A stretch of DNA of 36,820 nucleotides from a bacterium (GTDB lineage Bacteria > UBP6 > JAFGXH01). The position numbers were made by a program, and so were the translations under genes. Of the stretch, positions 24,433 through 31,835 are shown piece after piece. The notes beneath the pieces are model-generated. The model made no database searches. It worked only from the letters and a program-made list of their open reading frames with translations, and was not told the origin of the DNA. Numbering within the stretch: the first letter of the stretch is position 1; every line of letters begins with the position of its first letter. Where the stretch lies: assembly GCA_016936735.1 (NCBI GenBank), contig JAFGXH010000277.1:1-36820 (forward strand), in the 5' to 3' direction.

Positions 24433-25203
24433 TTAATTTGAATTTTGGCTCTCTTTTATTATTGAGTCATAACCATTTTGTTCAATTTCATAAGCAAGAG
24501 ACTCCTCTCCCGTTTTTATTATTTTTCCATCATACATAACATGAACAAAATCTGGTTTTACATAATCAAGAAGTCTATGATAGTGAGTGATAAGGATGAT
24601 TGCATTATCTCTTCTTTTTAACCTATTAATACCCTCTCCAACAACTCTAAGAGCATCAACATCTAAACCTGAATCGGTTTCATCAAGGAAGGATACTTTT
24701 GGAGATAAAACAGCCATCTGTAGTATCTCATTTCTCTTTTTCTCACCACCAGAGAAACCAACATTTAGCTCTCTATTAACAAATTTCTCTCCCATTCCTA
24801 AGAAATCCATTTTCTCTTTTAAAAAATCTTGAAAATCTAATGGATCCATCTCTTCAACACCCTGATATTTACATATCTCATTAAATGCTGCACGAAGAAA
24901 CTCCTCATTGCTAACACCAGGAATCTCAACAGGATACTGAAAACCCATAAAAATACCCTCTTTAGCTCTAATATCAGGTTCCATATCAAGAAGATTTTTT
25001 TTCTTAAAATTTATATCATAAATAACTTCACCATCTGTAATCTCATAATCTGGATGACCAGCTACAACTTTTGAAAGTGTACTTTTTCCTGAACCATTAG
25101 GTCCCATAATAACATGAACTTCACCTGTTTTTATTGTGAGATTTATTCCTTTAAGAATCTCTTTTCCATCAACAGATGCTGAAATATTTTTAATTGTTAA
25201 CAT
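24433..25203 (-). CDS. sufC: SUF ATPase SufC
   Basis: ABC-type ATPase of the SufBCD complex. The start is the ATG at 25203 after GAGAGG; the ORF track adds seven codons from an upstream TTG. The 256-aa product has Walker A GPNGSGKST (about 35-43), the SufC-specific Q-loop region MGFQYPVEIPGVSN, signature NVGFSGGEKKRNEILQ, Walker B VSFLDETDSGLDVDAL and the switch His in ILITHYHRLL. It has no membrane segment, as expected. A 109-bp gap containing two inverted repeats separates it from sufB. Confidence 0.96.
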   Translation of the reverse strand: MLTIKNISASVDGKEILKGINLTIKTGEVHVIMGPNGSGKSTLSKVVAGHPDYEITDGEVIYDINFKKKNLLDMEPDIRAKEGIFMGFQYPVEIPGVSNEEFLRAAFNEICKYQGVEEMDPLDFQDFLKEKMDFLGMGEKFVNRELNVGFSGGEKKRNEILQMAVLSPKVSFLDETDSGLDVDALRVVGEGINRLKRRDNAIILITHYHRLLDYVKPDFVHVMYDGKIIKTGEESLAYEIEQNGYDSIIKESQNSN

Positions 25204-25236
25204 TTTTGCTACCTCTCTTTTCAAATATTATATATT

Positions 25237-25266
25237 AATCACAAAAATAATTTTGTTGTTGTGATT
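25237..25266. other. Inverted repeat in the sufB-sufC gap
   Basis: AATCACAA, 14 bases, TTGTGATT: a perfect 8-bp stem about 34 bp upstream of the sufC ATG. It could be an mRNA hairpin controlling stability between sufB and sufC, or a protein site. Confidence 0.4.
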
Positions 25267-25285
25267 TTTATAAAAAGCTATTTTA

Positions 25286-25309
25286 TTTTTCATTTTTTTT
25301 AATGAAAAA
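25286..25309. other. Inverted repeat just after the sufB stop
   Basis: TTTTTCATT, six bases, AATGAAAAA: a perfect 9-bp stem beginning four bases past the sufB stop in the direction of transcription. The stem is AT-rich with one G-C pair; no clear U-run follows on the minus strand. Confidence 0.4.
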
Positions 25310-25312
25310 ATA

Positions 25313-26746
25313 TTAACCAATACTTCCTTCAAGTCTCATTTCTAAAAGTCTTACTGCCTCAACAGAGAATTCAAGAGGTAGCTCTTTAAAAACCTCTTTA
25401 CAAAAACCATTGATAAGAAGTGAAATTGTGCTTTCTGTACTTAAGCCTCTTGAATTTAAGTAAAAAATCTGGTCTGTACTAATTTTTGATGTTGTTGCTT
25501 CATGTTCTAATGTTGCAGAATTGTTTTTTACTTCTAAATATGGAAATGTGTTTGCAGAGCATTTATCTCCAACAAGAAGAGAGTCGCATTGGGAGTAGTT
25601 TCTTGCATTTTCAGCAGATGGTGCAATTCTAACAAGACCACGATATGTGTTTGTTGAGTATTCTGCTGAAATTCCTTTTGAGATAATTCTACTTTTTGTA
25701 TTTTTCCCAATATGAATCATTTTAGTTCCAGTATCAGCTTTCATGTAGTTGTTTGTAAGTGCAACAGAGTAGAACTCTCCAATTGAGTTATCTCCCTGAA
25801 GAATAACACTTGGATATTTCCAAGTTAATGCAGAGCCAGCCTCAACTTGAGTCCAAGAGATTTTTGAACCACTTCCAGCACATTTTCCTCTTTTGGTAAC
25901 AAAGTTATATATTCCACCAACACCATTTTTATCACCAGCATACCAATTTTGAACTGTTGAATATTTTATCTCAGCATCTTTTAATGCAATAAGCTCAACA
26001 ACAGCAGCATGAAGCTGATTTTCATCTCTCATTGGGGCAGTACAACCCTCAATATAGCTTACATAACTTCCTTCATCAGCAATAATTAAAGTTCTTTCAA
26101 ACTGTCCTGTTTCTGATGCATTTATTCTAAAATATGTTGATAAATCCATTGGACATCTAACATTTTTAGGAATATAAACAAAAGAACCATCACTAAAAAC
26201 AGCTGAATTTAAAGATGCAAAAAAGTTATCTGTTGGTGGAACAACTGTTCCAAGATATTTTTGAACAAGCTCTGGATGTTTTTTTACTGCTTCAGATATT
26301 GGGCAAAAGATAATACCATGTTTTGAGAGTAACTCTTGATGTGTTGTTGCAACAGAAACACTATCAAAAACAGCATCAATAGCAACTCCAGCAAGTCTAG
26401 CTCTTTCATGAATTGGAACTCCAAGCTTTTCAAAAGTTTCTAGTAGTTCTGGATCAACCTCATCCATAGATTTAGGTCCCTCTTTCTTTTTGGGAGCAGA
26501 GTAGTATTTTAAATTTTGATAATCTATTGGATTATAGTCGAAATCTGCCCAATGTGGCTCCTCCATAGTTTTCCATTTATCAAAAGCACTTAATCTAAAA
26601 TTCAACATAAAATCTGGTTCTCCCTTTTTTTGAGAGATAGCCTTTATAATATCTTCATTAAGCCCTTTTGGAAGCTCATCAACCTCAATATTAGTTGTGA
26701 ATCCATATTTATAATCTTTACTTAGAAATTGCTCATTATCAGCCAT
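25313..26746 (-). CDS. sufB: Fe-S assembly scaffold subunit SufB
   Basis: Core scaffold on which SUF builds Fe-S clusters. The start is the ATG at 26746, six bases after AAAGGA; the ORF-track start is a TTG five codons upstream. The 477-aa length is normal. Visible features are the N-terminal [69 protein letters not shown], and the C-terminal [39 protein letters not shown], which holds the conserved Cys and Glu/His used in cluster assembly. A 105-bp gap with a perfect 16-bp hairpin separates it from the regulator gene. Confidence 0.97.
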   Translation of the reverse strand: MADNEQFLSKDYKYGFTTNIEVDELPKGLNEDIIKAISQKKGEPDFMLNFRLSAFDKWKTMEEPHWADFDYNPIDYQNLKYYSAPKKKEGPKSMDEVDPELLETFEKLGVPIHERARLAGVAIDAVFDSVSVATTHQELLSKHGIIFCPISEAVKKHPELVQKYLGTVVPPTDNFFASLNSAVFSDGSFVYIPKNVRCPMDLSTYFRINASETGQFERTLIIADEGSYVSYIEGCTAPMRDENQLHAAVVELIALKDAEIKYSTVQNWYAGDKNGVGGIYNFVTKRGKCAGSGSKISWTQVEAGSALTWKYPSVILQGDNSIGEFYSVALTNNYMKADTGTKMIHIGKNTKSRIISKGISAEYSTNTYRGLVRIAPSAENARNYSQCDSLLVGDKCSANTFPYLEVKNNSATLEHEATTSKISTDQIFYLNSRGLSTESTISLLINGFCKEVFKELPLEFSVEAVRLLEMRLEGSIG

Positions 26747-26783
26747 TACAAATCCTTTCAAGTGTTAATTTATTTATAAATCT

Positions 26784-26822
26784 TTTTTATAGTTAAAAAA
26801 ATATTATTTTTAACTATAAAAA
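26784..26822. other. Perfect 16-bp hairpin between the rrf2 regulator and sufB
   Basis: TTTTTATAGTTAAAAA, a 7-base loop (aatatta), then TTTTTAACTATAAAAA. It is the longest perfect stem in the window and sits in the middle of the 105-bp intercistronic gap. It could separate regulator and structural-gene mRNA levels by partial termination or by processing, or act as an operator for an internal promoter. Confidence 0.6.
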
Positions 26823-26851
26823 GAGATTATTGCTTTTTTTGTTTTGTAAAA

Positions 26852-27271
26852 TTACTCCTCTTTTTTATCAAAAGATGGGTTTAAAAGCTCTTTTACTGTT
26901 ATTGATTTATAAAAATCAATAACTTTTCCATTTAAAAATTTTAAAGATGGGGAGATATTACAAAAATGATTAAGAGTGCATTTTCCCTCAAGGCATTTTG
27001 CAATACTCATTTTTCCATTTACAGTCTCTATTAACTCTAAAAGTGTGATATTTGATAAATCAGATATGATAGAGTATCCACCATGTATTCCCTGTTCAGA
27101 TTTTAATATTTTTTTTTGAGTTAAATTCTGCATCACTTTTGAAGTTAAATCAAAAGTAGATTTATAAATTAAACAAATCTCTTTTGCTGATGTTGGATTT
27201 TTCTCTATTTTGCTACTTAGATGTTTTAGAATCATTAAGGCATACTCAACTTTTTTACTAAGTTTAATCAT
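26852..27271 (-). CDS. Rrf2/IscR-like Fe-S sensing transcription regulator
   Basis: 139-aa Rrf2-family regulator. The start is the ATG at 27271 right after GGAGG; the ORF track adds seven codons from a TTG. The winged-helix domain starts KLSKKVEYALMILKHL and continues through SKVMQNLTQKKILKSEQGIHGGYSI. Three cysteines at 93, 98 and 104 (CLEGKCTLNHFC) sit where IscR has its [2Fe-2S] ligands (C92, C98, C104 in E. coli), so it probably senses the Fe-S cluster supply. It heads the suf operon. The palindrome on its own promoter points to repression of the operon when clusters are plentiful. SufR, IscR and RirA-like names are all possible; I give no symbol. Confidence 0.88.
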   Translation of the reverse strand: MIKLSKKVEYALMILKHLSSKIEKNPTSAKEICLIYKSTFDLTSKVMQNLTQKKILKSEQGIHGGYSIISDLSNITLLELIETVNGKMSIAKCLEGKCTLNHFCNISPSLKFLNGKVIDFYKSITVKELLNPSFDKKEE

Positions 27272-27291
27272 AAATCCTCCATACAAAAACA

Positions 27292-27319
27292 AATATATCT
27301 ATTTTTGACTAAAAGTCAA
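27292..27319 (-). promoter_or_regulatory. suf operon promoter
   Basis: Minus strand: TTGACT (27319-27314), a 16-bp spacer and TATATT (27297-27292), 20 bp before the rrf2 ATG. The -35 forms one half of the palindromic operator at 27305-27319. Confidence 0.65.
27305..27319. promoter_or_regulatory. Putative Rrf2/IscR operator
   Basis: Perfect 15-bp palindrome TTGACT-AAA-AGTCAA covering the -35 box and part of the spacer of the suf promoter. Its core resembles the TGACT/AGTCA-type half-sites of several IscR-like regulators. Binding would block RNA polymerase. Confidence 0.6.
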
Positions 27320-27354
27320 TTTTAAAATAAGTTTTTTTTTTACTTATTTTAAAA
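27320..27354. other. Perfect 13-bp hairpin upstream of the suf promoter
   Basis: TTTTAAAATAAGT, nine T, ACTTATTTTAAAA. It lies immediately next to the operator, between the ispE stop and the suf promoter. It may end ispE transcription or act as a second regulator site; no U-run follows on the minus strand. Confidence 0.5.
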
Positions 27355-27398
27355 ATATATCTCTATTATTAAATTTTTATGATTATTTACTATTATGG

Positions 27399-28340
27399 TT
27401 ATAATATTTTTACTTTTTTTAGATAACTATTTTTTGAGTCTATCTCATTTGATAATGGAATATAAAATGTTGATCCAGAACCACTCATAAATGGAGTTGT
27501 TGTATTTGGAAAACTATTTTTTATTTGAGGAATCATTTTAATTACATAACTCTCCAATCTATTGAAATATAAAAGCTTTGATTGAGATAGATAGCTCCAT
27601 AGTGGATAGTTTTTATCAATTTTAAATTTTTCATTACATATATCAATAAAGTAGTTATTTTTTAAAAAATAATCAATATTATTACTATCTTTTAATGAAT
27701 AACTTAATTTTTGATTAAATTCTAAATCTAAAATCTCTTTAGGTATTTTATATGGACTGGTTTTGTTAATATCAAGAGAGTACTCTTTAAATGCTTGAGG
27801 TGTTGATGAGTGGATATCAGATAGAATAAGGTAATATTCTAAATTTTTAGGTATTTTAATCTCTCTACAAATCTCACCAACCCCTTCACAAAAAGCTGGT
27901 TTATTTAGCAAGAAGAATGGAACATCTGCTCCAAGAGATAAGGCAATCTCTAAAAGCTCTTTCTCTGTTGCAAATTGATACCACTCATTTATTTTTTTCA
28001 AAAATGCAGCACAATCTCCACTTCCCCCACCAAGACCACCACCAATTGGGATATTTTTATCCAATTTTATTTCAATATCTACTGGCAATTTGTATTGGTC
28101 TAAAACTATTTTTGCTGCCTTATAAAGAATGTTATCCTCTTTAGGAATAATGTTGCAATCGATTTGAATATCTGAATACTCATTTTTTTTTTGTGTGATT
28201 TTTATATCGAGTGTGTCATATAGAGATATTGGAACCATAATAGTTTCTAAAAGGTGATAGCCATTATCTTTTTTTCCAACTATTTCAAGATAAATATTTA
28301 GTTTTGCATTAGAGTTTATTTTTTCGTGATATTGATTCAT
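27399..28340 (-). CDS. ispE: 4-diphosphocytidyl-2-C-methyl-D-erythritol kinase
   Basis: GHMP-family kinase of the non-mevalonate (MEP) isoprenoid pathway, phosphorylating CDP-ME at the 2-hydroxyl with ATP. The start is the ATG at 28340 after GAGAGG; the ORF track starts at a TTG four codons earlier. The 313-aa product shows the N-terminal SNAKLNIYLEIVGKKDNGYHLLETIM, the ATP loop IPIGGGLGGGSGDCAAFL, and the C-terminal PFMSGSGSTFYI. The middle is more divergent than in textbook IspE. It implies that the organism uses the MEP route. It has its own promoter, divergent from the tRNA/tuf operon. Confidence 0.93.
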   Translation of the reverse strand: MNQYHEKINSNAKLNIYLEIVGKKDNGYHLLETIMVPISLYDTLDIKITQKKNEYSDIQIDCNIIPKEDNILYKAAKIVLDQYKLPVDIEIKLDKNIPIGGGLGGGSGDCAAFLKKINEWYQFATEKELLEIALSLGADVPFFLLNKPAFCEGVGEICREIKIPKNLEYYLILSDIHSSTPQAFKEYSLDINKTSPYKIPKEILDLEFNQKLSYSLKDSNNIDYFLKNNYFIDICNEKFKIDKNYPLWSYLSQSKLLYFNRLESYVIKMIPQIKNSFPNTTTPFMSGSGSTFYIPLSNEIDSKNSYLKKVKIL

Positions 28341-28362
28341 AATACCTCTCAAAAGAACTCCG

Positions 28363-28371
28363 ATTATAACA
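28363..28371 (-). promoter_or_regulatory. Extended -10 promoter for ispE
   Basis: Minus strand TGTTATAAT: perfect TATAAT with an upstream TGn, 23 bp before the ispE ATG. The -35 region is poor, which fits an extended -10 promoter. Confidence 0.5.
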
Positions 28372-28469
28372 TTTTTCTATTTGCCATAAAATAGAAAAGA
28401 GATATTTCTTTAGAAAATAGGGTTTTGTGAAAAAAAATAGTTTTTTTTTTAATGATGTAAAAAAAAATA

Positions 28470-28498
28470 TTGACAAACAAGAAAAAATTTTGTATACA
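28470..28498 (+). promoter_or_regulatory. Strong promoter of the tRNA-tuf-rpmG-secE operon
   Basis: TTGACA (28470-28475), a 17-bp spacer and TATACA (28493-28498). The predicted transcript start is only a few bases before the first tRNA, as usual for stable-RNA operons. Confidence 0.8.
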
Positions 28499-28509
28499 GT
28501 TTAGGCAAT

Positions 28510-28581
28510 GCTGGTGTAGCTCAATGGCAGAGCAATGGTTTTGTAAACCATCGGTTGCGGGTTCGATTCCCATCACCAGCT
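28510..28581 (+). tRNA. tRNA-Thr(TGT)
   Basis: 72 nt. The acceptor stem GCTGGTG pairs with CACCAGC; anticodon loop TTTGTAA gives TGT (reads ACA); T-arm is GGGTTCGATTCCC. Discriminator T; no encoded CCA. First in a four-tRNA cluster. Confidence 0.95.
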
Positions 28582-28594
28582 TTTTCTCTTTTAA

Positions 28595-28677
28595 GGAGGG
28601 GTTCCCGAGCGGCCAAAGGGAGCAGACTGTAAATCTGTCGGCGGAGTCCTTCGGAGGTTCGAATCCTCCCCCCTCCA
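28595..28677 (+). tRNA. tRNA-Tyr(GTA)
   Basis: 83 nt class II tRNA with a long variable arm (GGCGGAGTCCTTC region). Acceptor GGAGGGG pairs with CCCCTCC; anticodon GTA in CTGTAAA. Discriminator A; no encoded CCA. Confidence 0.95.
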
Positions 28678-28685
28678 CTTTCCAA

Positions 28686-28757
28686 GCGGGTGTAGCTCAG
28701 TGGTAGAGCATCAGCCTTCCAAGCTGAGGGTCGCGGGTTCAAGCCCCGTTGCCCGCT
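28686..28757 (+). tRNA. tRNA-Gly(TCC)
   Basis: 72 nt. Acceptor GCGGGTG pairs with TGCCCGC through two G-U pairs; anticodon TCC in CTTCCAA; T-arm GGGTTCAAGCCCC. No encoded CCA. Confidence 0.95.
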
Positions 28758-28765
28758 TTTTTTTT

Positions 28766-28838
28766 GCCTACATAGCTCAGACGGTAGAGCACCTCCTTGG
28801 TAAGGAGGAGGTCACCGGTTCAAGTCCGGTTGTAGGCT
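28766..28838 (+). tRNA. tRNA-Thr(GGT)
   Basis: 73 nt. Acceptor GCCTACA pairs with TGTAGGC; anticodon GGT in TTGGTAA (reads ACC/ACT); T-arm CCGGTTCAAGTCCGG. No encoded CCA. It lies 41 bp before tuf. Confidence 0.95.
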
Positions 28839-28879
28839 TTTTGTTGTATTTGGAATTAATATTATTCTGGGAGTATAAA

Positions 28880-30097
28880 ATGGCAAAACAGAAGTTTGTT
28901 AGAACCAAGCCACACGTAAATATTGGTACAATTGGTCACGTTGACCACGGAAAAACAACTTTAACAGCAGCTATCACAAAAACTTTGGCTGCAAAAGGTT
29001 ATGCAAAATTTACAGCATTTGATGAGATTGATAAAGCTCCTGAAGAGAAAGAGAGAGGAATTACAATTGCAACAGCTCACGTTGAGTATGAAACAGACAA
29101 TCGTCACTATGCACACGTTGACTGTCCAGGACATGCTGACTACATTAAAAATATGATTACTGGTGCTGCTCAGATGGATGGTGCTATTATCGTTGTTGGT
29201 TCAAACGATGGTCCTATGGCTCAAACAAAAGAGCACATTCTTCTTGCTCGTCAGGTTAACGTTCCTGCTCTTGTTGTTTTTATGAACAAAGTGGATATGG
29301 TTGATGATGAAGAACTTCTTGACCTTGTTGAAATGGAAATGAGAGAGATCTTAAGTTTCTATGAATTCCCAGGTGATGATATCCCAGTTATTCGTGGTAG
29401 TGCTCTTAAAGCTCTTGAGGCTCCAAGTGCAGATCATGCAGATGCTCAATGTATTCATGATTTAATGAATGCTGTTGACTCTTATATTCCTGAACCAGCT
29501 CGTGAAACAGATAAACCTTTCCTTATGCCTATTGAGGATGTTTTTACAATCCAAGGTCGTGGAACAGTTGTTACTGGTCGTATTGAGAGAGGGGTTGTTA
29601 AAGTTGGTGAAGAGGTAGAGATTGTTGGTATCATGGATACACGTAAAACAGTTGTAACTGGTGTTGAGATGTTTAAAAAACTTCTTGATGAAGGTCAAGC
29701 TGGTGATAATGTTGGTATTCTTATTCGTGGTATCAAACGTAATGAAGTTGAAAGAGGAATGGTTCTTTGTAAACCAGGTACAATCAAACCTCATACAAAA
29801 TTTAAAGCAGAGGTTTACGTTCTTAAAAAAGAAGAGGGTGGACGTCATAAGCCTTTCTTTGATGGATATCGTCCTCAGTTCTATTTCAGAACAACAGACG
29901 TTACAGGTGCAATCCACCTTCCAGAAGGTGTTGAAATGATTACTCCTGGTGATAACACAACTATTACTGTTGAGTTGATTACTCCTATCGCGGTTGAAAA
30001 AGGTTTACGTTTTGCTATTCGTGAAGGTGGTCGTACAGTTGGTGCAGGTGTTGTTGTTGAGATTTTTGAAGCTCCAGCAGCTCCAACAAAAAAATAA
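28880..30097 (+). CDS. tuf: Elongation factor Tu
   Basis: GTPase delivering aminoacyl-tRNA to the ribosome. The true start is the ATG at 28880 (GGGAG ribosome site, [16 protein letters not shown]); the ORF track extends into the upstream tRNAs. 405 aa. The GTP motifs are GHVDHGKT (19-26), DCPGH (about 81), NKVD (about 136) and SALK (about 174), followed by the two beta-barrel domains ([21 protein letters not shown] and the C-terminal [11 protein letters not shown]). Unlike the neighbouring genes, arginine is often coded CGT and many codons end in C, the pattern of a very highly expressed gene. It sits in the conserved Thr-Tyr-Gly-Thr tRNA/tuf order known from many bacteria. Confidence 0.99.
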   Translation: MAKQKFVRTKPHVNIGTIGHVDHGKTTLTAAITKTLAAKGYAKFTAFDEIDKAPEEKERGITIATAHVEYETDNRHYAHVDCPGHADYIKNMITGAAQMDGAIIVVGSNDGPMAQTKEHILLARQVNVPALVVFMNKVDMVDDEELLDLVEMEMREILSFYEFPGDDIPVIRGSALKALEAPSADHADAQCIHDLMNAVDSYIPEPARETDKPFLMPIEDVFTIQGRGTVVTGRIERGVVKVGEEVEIVGIMDTRKTVVTGVEMFKKLLDEGQAGDNVGILIRGIKRNEVERGMVLCKPGTIKPHTKFKAEVYVLKKEEGGRHKPFFDGYRPQFYFRTTDVTGAIHLPEGVEMITPGDNTTITVELITPIAVEKGLRFAIREGGRTVGAGVVVEIFEAPAAPTKK

Positions 30098-30106
30098 GAG
30101 GGTATA

Positions 30107-30280
30107 ATGGCTCCTAAAAAAGGAAAAAAAAGAGAGAATATAGCTTTACAATGTACAGCTTGTAAGTTGAAAAACTATACAACAACAAAAAATAAAAGAA
30201 CAATGCCTAAAAAGTTTGAAATAACTAAACATTGTTCAAATTGTAATGCTCATACTCTTCACAGAGAAACAAAAGTTTGA
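30107..30280 (+). CDS. rpmG: Ribosomal protein L33
   Basis: 57-aa large-subunit ribosomal protein, missing from the ORF track because of its size. It begins MAPKKGKKRENIALQC after AGAGGG and starts 9 bp past the tuf stop. It carries CTAC and CSNC, the four-cysteine zinc-binding (C+) form of L33, and ends HTLHRETKV. The tuf-rpmG-tRNA-Trp-secE order is a common bacterial arrangement. The C+ form implies that this ribosomal protein needs zinc; no C- paralogue is visible here. Confidence 0.96.
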   Translation: MAPKKGKKRENIALQCTACKLKNYTTTKNKRTMPKKFEITKHCSNCNAHTLHRETKV

Positions 30281-30297
30281 TGATTTATTAGCAATGC

Positions 30298-30370
30298 AGG
30301 GTACTAGCTCAGTTGGTAGAGCACTGGATTCCAAATCCGGCGGTCGGGGGTTCGAGCCCCTCGTGCCCTG
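30298..30370 (+). tRNA. tRNA-Trp(CCA)
   Basis: 73 nt. Acceptor AGGGTAC pairs with GTGCCCT; anticodon CCA in loop TTCCAAA; T-arm GGGGGTTCGAGCCCC. Discriminator G; no encoded CCA. It sits between rpmG and secE as in many bacteria. Confidence 0.95.
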
Positions 30371-30393
30371 TATTTTTTATTTTAGGCTTAAAA

Positions 30394-30792
30394 ATGATTC
30401 CAAAAGAGTTAAAAAAGTATAGTAGATATGTTGCCCTATTTTTTGTATTTGGATTTGTGGTGGTTGCATACTATTTCTCAGTTCTTCTAGAGATGGTGTT
30501 TCAGTGGATGAGATGGAATGATTTACCTTTATTGGGAGATCAATTTTCTTTATCAACATTGATAGCTGTTATTACAGTTGGCCTTGTTTCTCTTGCTTTA
30601 TGGACTAAGAAAAACACAAAAACTGCAAGTTTTGAAATTGCTGATGAGCTTTTTAATGTTGATTGGCCTTCAAAAACACAAACAAAAGAGGCATCAACAA
30701 TCACAATCGTATTCTCTATTGTGTTTGCACTAATTTTAGCCTCTATGGATTTTGTTTGGTCTGCTTTTACATCATTTCTATTTAAAATGTGA
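30394..30792 (+). CDS. secE: Preprotein translocase subunit SecE
   Basis: 132-aa inner-membrane subunit of the SecYEG channel. The start is the ATG at 30394 (AGG ribosome site); the ORF track begins inside tRNA-Trp. It has three predicted membrane helices, about residues 11-37, 52-72 and 104-130, like E. coli SecE and unlike the short single-helix form. The conserved amphipathic/last-helix signature VDWPSKTQTKEASTITIVFSIVF is clear. It is the last gene before a strong terminator; the usual next gene nusG is absent. Confidence 0.93.
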   Translation: MIPKELKKYSRYVALFFVFGFVVVAYYFSVLLEMVFQWMRWNDLPLLGDQFSLSTLIAVITVGLVSLALWTKKNTKTASFEIADELFNVDWPSKTQTKEASTITIVFSIVFALILASMDFVWSAFTSFLFKM

Positions 30793-30813
30793 TTATCACT
30801 TTTATAAAAATAT

Positions 30814-30838
30814 AGGCCCCGAAAGGGGCTTTTTTTTT
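30814..30838 (+). terminator. Intrinsic terminator of the tuf-secE operon
   Basis: GCCCC-GAAA-GGGGC stem-loop with a GNRA-type tetraloop followed by nine T. It is the only GC-rich hairpin with a U-tract found in the window. Confidence 0.93.
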
Positions 30839-30947
30839 ATCTACCAAAAAAATTCAAAATAAATTTAGATTTTTTAGTTTACTGTAAGATTTTTAAGAAT
30901 AAATTTTATCTATCATTGTTTTTTGAATGCACTGATGGAAGGGGATT

Positions 30948-31835
30948 ATGATTCCAAAAGATGTTATAAAAAAAATTAGAAAAATTGAGATTTTTACAAA
31001 CAGAGTTGTAACAGAGCAATTAGCAGGTCAATATCACTCAATTTTTAAAGGCAAAGGACTTAATTTTCTTGATGTTCGACAGTATCAATTTGGAGATGAT
31101 ATTAGAGATATTGATTGGAAAGTATCTGCTAGAATGGATGGTTTATACATAAAACAGTATACAGAAGAGAGAGAGTTAACTGTTAATCTTCTTGTTGATA
31201 TATCATCCTCAGGTATTTTTGGTACAGTTGATAGTAGTCGATTTGAAAGAATGGCTGAAATTGCATCAATGATAGCCTTCTCTGCAATAAGAAACAATGA
31301 CAAAGTTGGATTGATTCTATTTTCAGATAAAATAGAGTGTTATATTCCACCTAAAAAGGGTAAAAAACATGTGTTAAATGTTATTTCAAAAATATTAACA
31401 TATCAACCAGAATCAAAAGGAACATCTATTGATAATGCACTTCAGTTTTTTGCCTCTGTTAACAAAAAAACATCTGTTGCATTTATGATTTCAGACTTTT
31501 TTGATGATAATTTTCAACACTCTTTGAAAATTGTTAATAGAAAACATGATTTTATTCCAATTATTGTTAGAGATAATATGGAGGAGTCTTTACCATCAAT
31601 GGGGATTGTTCATTTTCAAAATCCAGAAACAGGAGAGATTTTAGTTATTGATACATCAGATAAAGTTTTTCTTAAAATGGTAAAAGGGGAGAGTGAAAAA
31701 AATAGAGAGACTCTATTTAATAGCTTTAAAAAACTCAGTATGGATTATATTAATATAGATTTAAATAGCTCTTTTGCAGAACCAATAGTCTCTTTTTTCA
31801 AAAAAAGAGCTGCTCGTAAAAGGAGGAGAGGGTGA
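30948..31835 (+). CDS. DUF58 (vWA-like) protein of a Bat-type cluster
   Basis: 295-aa DUF58 family protein, usually partnered with a MoxR AAA ATPase and Bat proteins. It is recognised by the N-terminal block GKGLNFLDVRQYQFGDDIRDIDWKVSARMDGLYIKQYTEERE, followed by a von Willebrand A-like fold that opens LLVDISSSG (MIDAS-like DxSxS). The C-terminus is very basic (KKRAARKRRRG). No membrane segment is seen. Start: ATG after GGGG. It overlaps the next gene by GTGA. MoxR, normally just upstream, is missing: only the secE terminator and a 109-bp gap lie there. Function in this family is poorly known; a chaperone or assembly role with MoxR is the usual proposal. Confidence 0.88.
   Translation: MIPKDVIKKIRKIEIFTNRVVTEQLAGQYHSIFKGKGLNFLDVRQYQFGDDIRDIDWKVSARMDGLYIKQYTEERELTVNLLVDISSSGIFGTVDSSRFERMAEIASMIAFSAIRNNDKVGLILFSDKIECYIPPKKGKKHVLNVISKILTYQPESKGTSIDNALQFFASVNKKTSVAFMISDFFDDNFQHSLKIVNRKHDFIPIIVRDNMEESLPSMGIVHFQNPETGEILVIDTSDKVFLKMVKGESEKNRETLFNSFKKLSMDYINIDLNSSFAEPIVSFFKKRAARKRRRG

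Noticed and set aside
28364-28742. ORFs of 73-104 aa on both strands in the ORF track
   Set aside because: They are readings through the four tRNA genes and have no ribosome sites.
28510-28838. Similar segments as a repeat array
   Set aside because: The similarity is tRNA structure (D- and T-arms), not a mobile or tandem repeat.
29462-29917. 151-aa minus-strand ORF inside tuf
   Set aside because: It is opposite a highly conserved gene; low-complexity Asn/Thr/Phe content is typical of shadow frames.
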